Assembly (NCBI GenBank): GCA_030038215.1
Contig: JASHPI010000220.1
Coordinates: forward strand, 1-37,854
Reading direction: 5' to 3'
From: Vulcanimicrobiota bacterium
GTDB lineage: Bacteria > Vulcanimicrobiota > Vulcanimicrobiia > Vulcanimicrobiales > Vulcanimicrobiaceae
Length of the DNA: 37,854 nt
Of this stretch, positions 1-8,325 are shown one piece after another (position 1 is the stretch's first letter; every line of letters starts with the position of its first letter). The notes beneath the pieces are model-generated. The model did no database searches, was not told the origin of the DNA, and was given only the letters and a program-made list of their open reading frames with translations. The position numbers and the translations under genes were made by a program.

Positions 1-1193
1 GCTTCGTAGGCGACGCGCTCGTGTGCGGCGTGCTGGTCGATGAGAATCAGCGCATCGCCGTCGCTAGCAAGGATGAAGGTATTCGCAAGCTGCGCCAGCA
101 CCCGCAGCCCGCGAGACGCCGTCTCGGCGTCACCGGGAGCCGCTCCGAAGAGCGAGATGGCTGCCGCACCACCGGCAATGTCACGAACGCGCGCCGCGGC
201 GTGATCGTTCAGCGTGGCTGCGATCGCGCGGCGAACTGCGTCGAAGACTTGGTTGCCGTAGCGCAGACGGACGTCGCTCTTGGTGGGATGCACGTTCGGG
301 TCGACTTGCTCCGCCGGCAGGTCGAGAAAAATCGCACCGTACGGATGGCGCCCGATCATCGCGAAGGTCGAGTATCCGCTCGTCCACGCGCCGGCCAGCA
401 GCGCGCTGCGCAGCAGCCGGCCGTTCACGAAGAGCATCTGCATGCGCCGGTCGGAACGATCGTGCCCCGGGGCGCTGATGAAGCCGCGCAGTTCGCCATC
501 AAGCACGCGCCCTGGCGCAACATTGAGGGCCAAAAGCCGCGCGGCCGCGTCGCGCCCAAAGACCATCGCAAGCCGCTCGCGTACCTCATCGCTGGCCGGC
601 ATCGCCCAGACCTCCTTGCCGTCATGGCGTAGCGCGAACGATATCTGCGGATAGGCAAGCGCGAAACTCGAAAGCCAGGACGAGATGCGATTGAACTCGG
701 CGCTCGGCGAGCGCAGGTACTCGCGCCGCACCGGTACGTTTTCAAACAGCGCCGCGGCGCTCACGCGCGTTCCTTCCGGCGCGGCCGCCGGCTCGACGGG
801 TCCGATCCGCTCGGCATGCGCCGTGACGCGCCGGCCGATCGGTGCGTGCGGCTCGCGTGAAACGATTTCAAGCTGCGAGACCGCCGCGATCGACGCCAAA
901 CCCTCACCGCGAAAACCAAGCGTGGCGATCGACTCCAGATCCGCGGCGGCAATCAACTTGCTCGTCGCGTGGCGTCGCGCCGCCAAGTGCAGCTCCCCGG
1001 CCGAAATTCCCGCACCGTCGTCGACAACCTCGACCAAATCAAGTCCACCGCGCCGCAGGTTGACGCTGATGCGGGTTGCACCCGCGTCGACCGCGTTCTC
1101 AACCAACTCCTTGACGACCGAGGCGGGCCGATCGATGATCTCGCCGGCGGCGATCTGGCCGATCGTTACCGCGTCAAGTTCGCGAATGCTCAC
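1..1193 (-). CDS. mutL: DNA mismatch repair protein MutL (N-terminal part; C-terminus runs off the window start)
   Basis: Minus-strand reading from a GTG at 1193 gives [44 protein letters not shown]...[14 protein letters not shown]..., the GHKL/MutL signatures; continues open to position 1. Not listed in the ORF track because it is open at the edge. Confidence 0.95.
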   Translation of the reverse strand, partial: [397 protein letters not shown]

Positions 1194-1258
1194 GAAGCGA
1201 GGAAGTTGACGCCCTGAAGCCTGAGTCCTGGCGCGCGGTTTCGCGCACGAACCAGAGT

Positions 1259-1885
1259 TTAGGCGAGCGGCCAAACCAGAAAGACGATGCCGACGGCAGC
1301 AATCACGGCTCCGCTCAATACCTCGCCGTAACGCTCCAGCGGTCCGATCGACACGGATTCTAAGACGGCGTGGGACGAGACGCAGAGTATAACGTACGTC
1401 GAAATCGTCGCGATCGCAAAGCATGCTGCCATCACGGCTAAGAGCGTCGCGCCGAATCGGCCGGCGGCAAAGAAGGCCGGCATGCCTTCGAGCATCGGCG
1501 ACGAGCCGAGGATGAACAGCAACGGCGTTCGAGCCTTCCGCGTTCCTGCGGATTGTAGACGCCTCTCGCTCCGTAACTCGGGCATCGAGGCGATCATCAT
1601 CCACAAACCAAAGGCGATCAGCCCGGCACTCGACAGGATCGACACCGCATTGCCGAACCGTAACGCCAGCGCCAGCCCGGCGAGCCAAACGATCGCTCCG
1701 ATCCCCAGGGTTGAGAGCGTGTGACCCAGGCCGGCAATCGAGGCGGCGCGGGCCGTTTGCAGGCGCGACCAGCGTGCGCCACGCGCCACCACCGCGATCG
1801 GCACCCAGTGATCCGGCACCAGCGTGTGCAGAACACCGACGGCGATCACGCCTACGATCAGGAACAGCTCCGGCCCGGAGCTCAT
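1259..1885 (-). CDS. Nickel/cobalt transporter-like membrane protein (NiCoT/RcnA/UreH superfamily)
   Basis: ATG at 1885 (MSSGPELFLIVGVIAVGVLHTLVPDHWVPIAV...); HX4DH motif (HTLVPDH) in an early TM segment; several TM segments; overlaps the stop of an RcnR-like regulator. Confidence 0.7.
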   Translation of the reverse strand: MSSGPELFLIVGVIAVGVLHTLVPDHWVPIAVVARGARWSRLQTARAASIAGLGHTLSTLGIGAIVWLAGLALALRFGNAVSILSSAGLIAFGLWMMIASMPELRSERRLQSAGTRKARTPLLFILGSSPMLEGMPAFFAAGRFGATLLAVMAACFAIATISTYVILCVSSHAVLESVSIGPLERYGEVLSGAVIAAVGIVFLVWPLA

Positions 1886-2151
1886 CGCAAGTAGGTCTTT
1901 ACCACGTCGATGAGCTCTTGGGCCGCGCTCACGGTGGCGCGGGCTTTCGATGTGAGCACATGCGTCTTGACGTGGTCTTCCAGCACCTCGGACATCAGCG
2001 CGTTCATTGCCCCGCGCGCGGCCGCGATACGCTGAAGCACGACGCCGCAGCCGGCCTCGGCCTCCAGCGCGCGCTCCACCGCTTCGATCTGTCCGCGAAT
2101 TCGCCGGACGCGGTTGAGCAGCACCGCCTTGTTTTCGATCGTGTGACTCAT
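1882..2151 (-). CDS. Metal-sensing transcriptional repressor, CsoR/RcnR/FrmR family, RcnR-like
   Basis: MSHTIENKAVLLNRVRRIRGQIEAVERALEAEAGCGVVLQRIAAARGAMNALMSEVLEDHVKTHV...; H3, C35, H60 and H64 all present by counting. Confidence 0.88.
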   Translation of the reverse strand: MSHTIENKAVLLNRVRRIRGQIEAVERALEAEAGCGVVLQRIAAARGAMNALMSEVLEDHVKTHVLTSKARATVSAAQELIDVVKTYLR

Positions 2152-2177
2152 GGAGGTTTCTTCGTCCGGGACCCATG

Positions 2178-2194
2178 ATACCCTATGGGGGTAT
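2178..2194. promoter_or_regulatory. Candidate CsoR/RcnR-family operator, 17-bp inverted repeat ATACCC-N5-GGGTAT
   Basis: ATACCCTATGGGGGTAT has perfect 6-bp arms, 26 bp upstream of the rcnR-like start codon; resembles the G-tract operators of the family. Confidence 0.65.
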
Positions 2195-2225
2195 TGGTAT
2201 CGGTTAAAAATCCGGCGCTGAGGGG

Positions 2226-2254
2226 TTGACCAAAGCCGCGGGCGCGAGTATCCT
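2226..2254 (+). promoter_or_regulatory. Sigma70-type promoter for the M-box operon
   Basis: TTGACC (2226-2231), 17-bp spacer, TATCCT (2249-2254); predicted start about 2261, just upstream of the M-box. Confidence 0.65.
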
Positions 2255-2263
2255 GTATCCGGA

Positions 2264-2437
2264 TTCCTCGTTAGGTGAGGCGTCTGCACGATGAGGTGCC
2301 GCTGCCCGGAAAGGTCGAGAGACCCCAACGGGTAACCAGATCCCGCCGAATCAAGGCGGAATCTAATGCGGCCGGCCTTCGACACCTGAGGGTAACGATG
2401 GCCAAGGCGTGCAGTGCTAAAACTCGACATTGAGGGA
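2264..2437 (+). ncRNA. M-box (ykoK leader) Mg2+ riboswitch
   Basis: Recognisable M-box blocks in order: CTCGTTAGGTGAGGC, GCTGCCCGGAAAGGTCGAGAGACCCCAACGGGTAACCAGA, AATCTAATGCGGCCGGCCTTCG, GTGCAGTGCTAAAACTCGACATTGAGGGA. Outer helix TTCCTC (2264-2269) with GAGGGA (2432-2437). Confidence 0.93.
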
Positions 2438-2469
2438 GATCGCGCGAAAGCTGCGCGGCATTTCTCGAA

Positions 2470-2506
2470 CTGTCGGCCTGCGAGGAGCAGCGACAGTTTT
2501 TTATTT
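2470..2506 (+). terminator. Rho-independent terminator of the M-box leader
   Basis: CTGTCG-gc-CTG-cgaggag-CAG-CGACAG followed by TTTTTTATTT. Confidence 0.85.
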
Positions 2507-2534
2507 GTACGAGAGATGTCGGGAGGTACGTGTC

Positions 2535-2678
2535 ATGAAGAAGATTCTGGTGTTTCTGCACGATTTCGCATTCGGGCGGATTGGGCGCGGGCCGGCATCG
2601 CATGACGACAACCTGCGCGCGAATCGGTTTGCGGATCCGCGCCATGCATTCAGCTATTGGCGCGCTCTGGTCAGTTAG
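2535..2678 (+). CDS. Small ORF (47 aa) directly downstream of the M-box terminator
   Basis: ATG at 2535 preceded by GGGAGG (SD-like); MKKILVFLHDFAFGRIGRGPASHDDNLRANRFADPRHAFSYWRALVS. No family recognised. Confidence 0.5.
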   Translation: MKKILVFLHDFAFGRIGRGPASHDDNLRANRFADPRHAFSYWRALVS

Positions 2679-2765
2679 CCGAAGGCACGCCCGGCGTCGC
2701 GTGACGAACTAATTGGCGTCGTTCGCCTCCTTCAATCGACCTTAATCTCAGGATAATGAAGGCGC

Positions 2766-4667
2766 ATGCTGTTTGCAGTTGTCCTACTCGCGACACTCCA
2801 ACCCGCTGCGGCGACGACGCCTTCGGCGCTGCCTACCGCTGCGCCGGCGCGGCCGGCGTCACCGGCACCGACCCAAACGCCGTCGCCCGCTCCCACGCCA
2901 CGCTTCGAACTCTCCGGCAGCGGCTCGAACGTCTTCATCAACCAATCGACGGACGGCCCGGGAACGACGCCGCCTGAAGGACCCGGTTTCATACACGGCT
3001 CGCCGATCTCGCCGATGTCTCCGTATGACTGGTTCACGAACGCGCCGATCACCCCGGGCGTCGCCGGCGTCGCGCAATACGAAGTATCGGGCGTCTATCA
3101 CGCGACCGGCTTTGATTTCGCAGCCTCGCTTGGTCTGGGCTTACTGACGGGCAGCACGACCAACGCATTGTACTGGGGCGAACCCTTAATCCCGAACCTG
3201 AACAGTCACGCGCTCTCACGTCTGATCCCGTACGCGATCGTCTTCCCGACCCACGCGGGACAAGACGACGCCAGCGTCGCGAACCTAAGCTTACTCCAAG
3301 CGTCGGTCGCTGCGGCCGACGGCAGCTGGAGGGTCCGTGGCGGCTACTTCGATCTCGAGCAGACCGACCGTTTCGTCTTCGCACCGCCGGCAGTGACCAA
3401 TGCCTCGCCCTCGCTCGGCGTCCAGACTGCGGAAACCCTCGGGCCAGGTATACCATCGATCGACGCCTGGCTTGCGAGCCCTTCGACGTTACCCTTGCTC
3501 GGCGCCGACGGCGTCTGGCATTACGGCAGCGCGACGCTCGAGCTCACCGACGCGCTGTTGCCGTCGCTGGTGAACACAAACGTGCGCCTGACGATGGGAT
3601 CGCTTGTCTTCGATCGCGGCGATTTCGGACGCTTCTCCTTCCAGATCGCGCACCTTTGGACGACCGGTGACCCGATCTCGACGACCAGCTTCTTCGGCGT
3701 CGATCAAAAGATCTACGAGGGGCCGGAGGGGCGCCTCTACACGAGCGTGCTCGCCGATCAAGAGCAGACGATCGGCGGCGCTCGCGCGTTCTTCCATCCC
3801 TTCGCAAAATGGGACGCGCTGGCGGAGCTCGGTCGCGCTTGGTACGATGCCGGCCTCGTCAGCTATCCGGGTACGTCGCGATACGGCAACTTCGAGCACT
3901 TCAGCCTCGCGCGCCATCTCGGCGACGATGTCGCGACGATCGAGTACCATCGATTCGATCCGACCTACGCCACGATGATCCTGCCCTACGGAATACCCGA
4001 GAACGTCTGGAGCGTTGCGTGGTCGTGGCCCGGCGTCTGGCTGAAGTCGAACTATCAACTAGTGGATAACAGCGTGATCGGTGCGAACCGCGCCGGGTAT
4101 CGTTTCAAGTACGATCACAACAACAAGCGGTTGGAGATGCACGTTAGCTACGGTGATTGGAGGCAGCTCGTCCCCGAAACCGAGGCCAATGCCTCGCAAG
4201 CGGGTTTCGTCGACGGCTTCTTCCTCTTGCAGCGCAATGGCTTCGGAACTCTTGGACGGGACCGCCAGATCGGGCTCTACGTCGCGTGCCATCTACAGCG
4301 GGACGATCTCTCCTTCGATGCCGTGAATGACTACCTCAGCCGCCCCGCCGACCCCGGCCAACCGCTCGACCTGGTCAACGATCATCTGCCACAGTTCGTC
4401 GCCACATGGGGCCATCATTTCAGCAACACGTTGCTGGCCATGGGCGGCTACGGCCGGTATCAGGCGATCGGAACCTGGGCGATCACGCCGCTCAACGCGA
4501 TCTACGGCGTTGCCTTTGCCGGCGTACAGTTCGCGACGGGTCCAAAGAGCGCAATTCTGATTCAAGGCCGGCGCTACGCGCTGGTGGGATTTCCATCGAT
4601 GCCCGATGGGCCTCCGCCCACGATGAAGGGAACGGCCTTGATCGTCGACCAGAAATTCAGCATATGA
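2766..4667 (+). CDS. Putative outer-membrane beta-barrel protein, 633 aa, with signal peptide and Pro/Ala/Thr-rich linker
   Basis: N-terminal hydrophobic segment ending AAA, P/A/T-rich linker, then many alternating aromatic/polar strand-like stretches; no family recognised; ATGA overlap with the NRAMP-related gene. Confidence 0.65.
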   Translation: MLFAVVLLATLQPAAATTPSALPTAAPARPASPAPTQTPSPAPTPRFELSGSGSNVFINQSTDGPGTTPPEGPGFIHGSPISPMSPYDWFTNAPITPGVAGVAQYEVSGVYHATGFDFAASLGLGLLTGSTTNALYWGEPLIPNLNSHALSRLIPYAIVFPTHAGQDDASVANLSLLQASVAAADGSWRVRGGYFDLEQTDRFVFAPPAVTNASPSLGVQTAETLGPGIPSIDAWLASPSTLPLLGADGVWHYGSATLELTDALLPSLVNTNVRLTMGSLVFDRGDFGRFSFQIAHLWTTGDPISTTSFFGVDQKIYEGPEGRLYTSVLADQEQTIGGARAFFHPFAKWDALAELGRAWYDAGLVSYPGTSRYGNFEHFSLARHLGDDVATIEYHRFDPTYATMILPYGIPENVWSVAWSWPGVWLKSNYQLVDNSVIGANRAGYRFKYDHNNKRLEMHVSYGDWRQLVPETEANASQAGFVDGFFLLQRNGFGTLGRDRQIGLYVACHLQRDDLSFDAVNDYLSRPADPGQPLDLVNDHLPQFVATWGHHFSNTLLAMGGYGRYQAIGTWAITPLNAIYGVAFAGVQFATGPKSAILIQGRRYALVGFPSMPDGPPPTMKGTALIVDQKFSI

Positions 4668-6016
4668 CGAGTGGGGAGAAAACTTTGAGCACCGAGACGC
4701 TCCCAGTGGCTGCGCGCCGCGCCCGACCAAACATCTGGCGATCGGTGGTCATGTTCCTGTCGATCGTCGGCCCCGGTATTATTACGGCAAACGCCGACAA
4801 CGACGTGGGCGGGATCTTGACGTACTCGCAAGCCGGAGCGCAGTTCGGGTATTCGCTGCTCTGGCTGCTCGTGCCGATCACCATCGCTTTGGTGGTCGTG
4901 CAGGAGATGTGCGCGCGGATGGGCGCCGTCACCGGCAAGGGGTTGGCGGACCTCATTCGTGAGAACTTCGGCGTCAAGGTGACCTTCTGGTGCCTGCTGC
5001 TCTTTGTGTTCGGGGACATCGGCAACACCGCGACCGAGTTCGCCGGCGTCGCCTCCTCGGCCCCGATCTTCGCCGGATACCTGCATTTTTCGCAGGCCGA
5101 GCTCTTCAAGATCGTGCTGGTCATCTTGTCGGCCGTCTTCGTCTTTACCACCGTGACCCGCGGCACGGCTAAGGCCATCGAGCGTGTCTTCTTCGTCTTC
5201 TGCTTCGTCTACGTCGCTTATGTGATCAGCGCGTTTCTCGTCCGGCCCAACTGGAGCGACGTTCTCCATCAATCGATCGTCCCGCACTGGCAGCCGACGA
5301 AAGCCTACATCATCATGATCATCGCAGTGATCGGGACGACGATCTCGCCGTGGATGCAGTTCTACATCCAGGCAGCCGTAGTCGATAAGGGCGTGCGCAA
5401 GGGCGACTATGCCTTTTCCCGCCTGGACGTCGTAACCGGCGGCATCTGGACCGACGTCATCGCGTACTTCATCATCGTCTCTTGCGCGGCTACGATATAC
5501 ATTCACAACCTCCACGTTCCCGCGGCCCATCAGATCCAAGTCAACGACGTGGGCGACGTTGCCGTAGCGCTAGAGCCGCTTGCCGGCCAGTTCGCGGCCC
5601 TGCTCTTCGCCCTGGGGCTCCTCAACGCGGCCGTCTTTACCGCTTCGATCCTTCCGCTCTCCACCGCGTACTACGTCTGCGAAGCGTTCGGCTTCGAGCG
5701 AGGCGTCGATCACCGCTTCCGCGAGGCGCCGATCTTCTATACCTTCTACCTCGCGCTGATCGTGATCGGCGCCGGTGCCGTGATCGTTCCCGGGGCGCCG
5801 CTGCTGGCAATCATCTTCTACTCGCAAGTGCTCAACGGCGTGCTGCTCCCCATCGTGCTCGTCCTGATGCTTCTGCTGATCAACAATAAGAAGCTGATGG
5901 GCACATGGACGAATAGCGTGCTCTTCAACGTCATCGCCTGGGCGACGGCGATCATCGTCGGTGTTCTCACCTTGGTCTCGACGGCGCAGATCGTCTTCCC
6001 CTCGCTCGGAAGTTAG
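4664..6016 (+). CDS. NRAMP-related divalent metal transporter, NRMT-like (predicted Mg2+)
   Basis: MTSGEKTLSTETLPVAARRARPNIWRSVVMFLSIVGPGIITANADNDVGGILTYSQAGAQFGYSLLW...; NRAMP fold signatures, with TM1 DPGN replaced by DVGG and TM6 MPH-type motif replaced by TISPWMQF; downstream of an M-box. Confidence 0.88.
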   Translation: MTSGEKTLSTETLPVAARRARPNIWRSVVMFLSIVGPGIITANADNDVGGILTYSQAGAQFGYSLLWLLVPITIALVVVQEMCARMGAVTGKGLADLIRENFGVKVTFWCLLLFVFGDIGNTATEFAGVASSAPIFAGYLHFSQAELFKIVLVILSAVFVFTTVTRGTAKAIERVFFVFCFVYVAYVISAFLVRPNWSDVLHQSIVPHWQPTKAYIIMIIAVIGTTISPWMQFYIQAAVVDKGVRKGDYAFSRLDVVTGGIWTDVIAYFIIVSCAATIYIHNLHVPAAHQIQVNDVGDVAVALEPLAGQFAALLFALGLLNAAVFTASILPLSTAYYVCEAFGFERGVDHRFREAPIFYTFYLALIVIGAGAVIVPGAPLLAIIFYSQVLNGVLLPIVLVLMLLLINNKKLMGTWTNSVLFNVIAWATAIIVGVLTLVSTAQIVFPSLGS

Positions 6017-6031
6017 CGAGGCCCGGCAGCC

Positions 6032-6751
6032 TTGTCAAGTGCCGTCTTCACCGAACGCATTTTGATCGCGCTACTGCTGGGCGTCGTCATCGGAATCGAA
6101 CGGCAGTGGCGTCAACGCATGGCAGGGCTGCGCACCAATGCGCTGGTCGCAGTCGGGGCCGCGCTCTTCGCGTCGATCTCCATCCTGATGGACGCCAAAG
6201 TCAATCCGACGCAAGTGGCGGCTTACGTCGTCTCCGGCATCGGCTTCCTCGCTGGCGCCGTTATCTTCAAGGAAGGCTTGAGCGTGCGCGGCCTCAACAC
6301 GGCCGCGACGCTTTGGGCGACCGCGGCGGTCGGAACGCTCAGCGGCTCCGGCTTCGTCGTGGAAGCTGCGATCGGCGCCGCGGCTATCGTGGGTGCCAAC
6401 GTGCTGCTGCGACCGATCGTGCAGCGCATTAACCGCCAGCCGCTCGACCAGAGCGACCTTTCGCTTCCGTATGATATTTCCGTTACGTGCCACGAAGGGG
6501 ACGAAGAAACATGCCGCGCAAACGTGCTCGCGCAAATCCGCGCCACCGCGCTCATGCTTCGCTCGATAGAGAGTCACAACATCGACGCCGAGCACGTGCA
6601 AGTCAAGGCTCGGGTGGTAACCCAGAGCCGGGCCGACACCAAGCTCGAGCGCATCGTCGGCCGCTTGAGCCTTGATCCGAAGATCGTCGCCGCGAGCTGG
6701 ACGCTCGCCGGCGACGTCGGGGAAGCCACAGAGGCCGAGACCGAGGAATGA
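6032..6751 (+). CDS. mgtC: MgtC/SapB family protein
   Basis: ILIALLLGVVIGIERQWRQRMAGLRTNALVAVGAALF... is the MgtC N-terminal signature; C-terminal ACT-like domain; TTG at 6032 or GTG at about 6040 as start. Confidence 0.88.
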   Translation: MSSAVFTERILIALLLGVVIGIERQWRQRMAGLRTNALVAVGAALFASISILMDAKVNPTQVAAYVVSGIGFLAGAVIFKEGLSVRGLNTAATLWATAAVGTLSGSGFVVEAAIGAAAIVGANVLLRPIVQRINRQPLDQSDLSLPYDISVTCHEGDEETCRANVLAQIRATALMLRSIESHNIDAEHVQVKARVVTQSRADTKLERIVGRLSLDPKIVAASWTLAGDVGEATEAETEE

Positions 6752-6766
6752 CCCCTGCGTACCCGC

Positions 6767-6958
6767 TTATTTCAGCAGCGATTTTACGAACGCGTAGACG
6801 ACCACTCCGACCGCGAGCAGGACGTAGATTCGCAGCGTCCAGAGCAACGTGAGGATGCCCGGACCGAGCTGCCGGCGGGGCAGGGGCGTTTGGAGCGCCG
6901 ACCGGCGCTGATCCGGATCGAGGGCTTCGAGGAGCTGGCGCGGCTGATTCTCACTCAT
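6767..6958 (-). CDS. Small single-TM protein (63 aa) coupled to the NRAMP paralogue
   Basis: ATG at 6958 overlaps the stop of the upstream gene (ATGA, 6955-6958); MSENQPRQLLEALDPDQRRSALQTPLPRRQLGPGILTLLWTLRIYVLLAVGVVVYAFVKSLLK. Confidence 0.65.
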   Translation of the reverse strand: MSENQPRQLLEALDPDQRRSALQTPLPRRQLGPGILTLLWTLRIYVLLAVGVVVYAFVKSLLK

Positions 6959-8325
6959 TGCGCCAGCAACTGCGGAAAGGCCGTGACGACTCCGTAGACG
7001 GCACCGACAACCGCGATTCCGATCGTAACGGCGCCGCCCGCGACGTTGGCGATGCGTGAGTTTGCTAAGTTCCCCATGATCTCGCGGTCGTTGACGAGCA
7101 GCAAGAGGAAGAGCAACGCCGGCGCCATCAGCAGCGTGGCGATAACGTTGACCGCGATCGTAATCGCGAGGAGCGGAGCGCGCGGAATGAGCACGACCGC
7201 GGCCGCGACGACGATTGACGCCAGATTGATGGCATAGAAGAACGGTTCCTGGCGTAGCGTGAGATTGAGACTGTGTCCGCGCCGGAGCACTTCTCCAACC
7301 GCGTAGGACGAGCTCGTGGAGATGGTCATCGTCGCTACGAGCCCGGCCTCGATCATCCCCAAGGCAAAGAGCGTCACGCCCGTCGCGCCGAGAAACGGCC
7401 GTAACGCGGTCGCGAAGTCGGCGCTGTTCGCTAATCCGGCGACGCCGACGTGGTGCGTGAAGAGCGGCGCGCTGGCGACCACCGCGGCGATCGCGACGAT
7501 TGCGGCGAGGCACATGCCGAGCGCCGTATCGATGCGTCCTTGCGGAAGGTCGAGCCGCGTTAGGCCTTTGTCGACCGTTGCGCTCTGCTGAAAGAAGATC
7601 ATCCACGGCGTTACGGTCGCTCCGATATTCGCCAAGACCAGCGTTAAGAACGCGCCATGCGCACCGCCCGGAAGCGGTTGCCACGTCCCGAGGGCTCGCG
7701 TCAGCGCAGCGAAGTCCGGATGGCTGAACGCTGCGGCCGGAATGAACAGCAGGTTGGCGGTAGCCAAGAGCAGCACGATGCGCTCCCAGGCAAAATATCG
7801 TCCCGAGAGCAGAACGGCAACCGAAAAAACCACTGCCATCGTGACCGCAACCCACGGCGCAATGCCGAAAAAGGCCGTGCCGGCGCGGATCGCGACAAAC
7901 TCGGTTATCAAGGTGAGCACGTTTCCGACGCTCAAGTCCAGCATGGCGAAGTTGCCCCAGAAAGGTCCAAAGCGTTGGTAGATCAGCTCCGCATGCCCGC
8001 GGTGCGTTACGATCCCGATCCGAACCGTCGCCTCTTGCACGATGTAAGCCATTGCGAACGTCAGAATGATGAATGGAACGAAAAAGCCGATGCCGTACGT
8101 AGCGCCGGTCGTGGCGTACGAGAGCATGCTCGGTCCATCGTTCTCGCCCAGCATCACGAGAACGCCGGGACCGACCAGCAAAAAGAGCAGCAGGAACGGC
8201 CGGCGTCGCGCGCGCGCGCGCAGCACACGCGCGCGGTCATCCGCGCGTTTGCGATCCTCGTCCCAACCCTGAGGCGCCCAGGGACGAATCCACAGCGCCC
8301 GGAGGCGCTCTTTAGAGAGGAGCAA
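6955..8325 (-). CDS. NRAMP-family divalent metal transporter with non-canonical TM1 motif (predicted Mn2+-responsive)
   Basis: TTG start at 8325; ...LLFLLVGPGVLVMLGENDGPSMLSYATTGATYGIGFF... and ANIGATVTPWMIFFQQSATVDKG; overlaps the end of the mntR-like gene. Confidence 0.85.
   Translation of the reverse strand: MLLSKERLRALWIRPWAPQGWDEDRKRADDRARVLRARARRRPFLLLFLLVGPGVLVMLGENDGPSMLSYATTGATYGIGFFVPFIILTFAMAYIVQEATVRIGIVTHRGHAELIYQRFGPFWGNFAMLDLSVGNVLTLITEFVAIRAGTAFFGIAPWVAVTMAVVFSVAVLLSGRYFAWERIVLLLATANLLFIPAAAFSHPDFAALTRALGTWQPLPGGAHGAFLTLVLANIGATVTPWMIFFQQSATVDKGLTRLDLPQGRIDTALGMCLAAIVAIAAVVASAPLFTHHVGVAGLANSADFATALRPFLGATGVTLFALGMIEAGLVATMTISTSSSYAVGEVLRRGHSLNLTLRQEPFFYAINLASIVVAAAVVLIPRAPLLAITIAVNVIATLLMAPALLFLLLLVNDREIMGNLANSRIANVAGGAVTIGIAVVGAVYGVVTAFPQLLAQ

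Noticed and set aside
2535-2678. Extended plus-strand versions of the small ORF starting upstream (2430..2678, 2414..2605)
   Set aside because: They run through the M-box 3' end and terminator hairpin; only the 47-aa ATG/SD version at 2535 is plausible.
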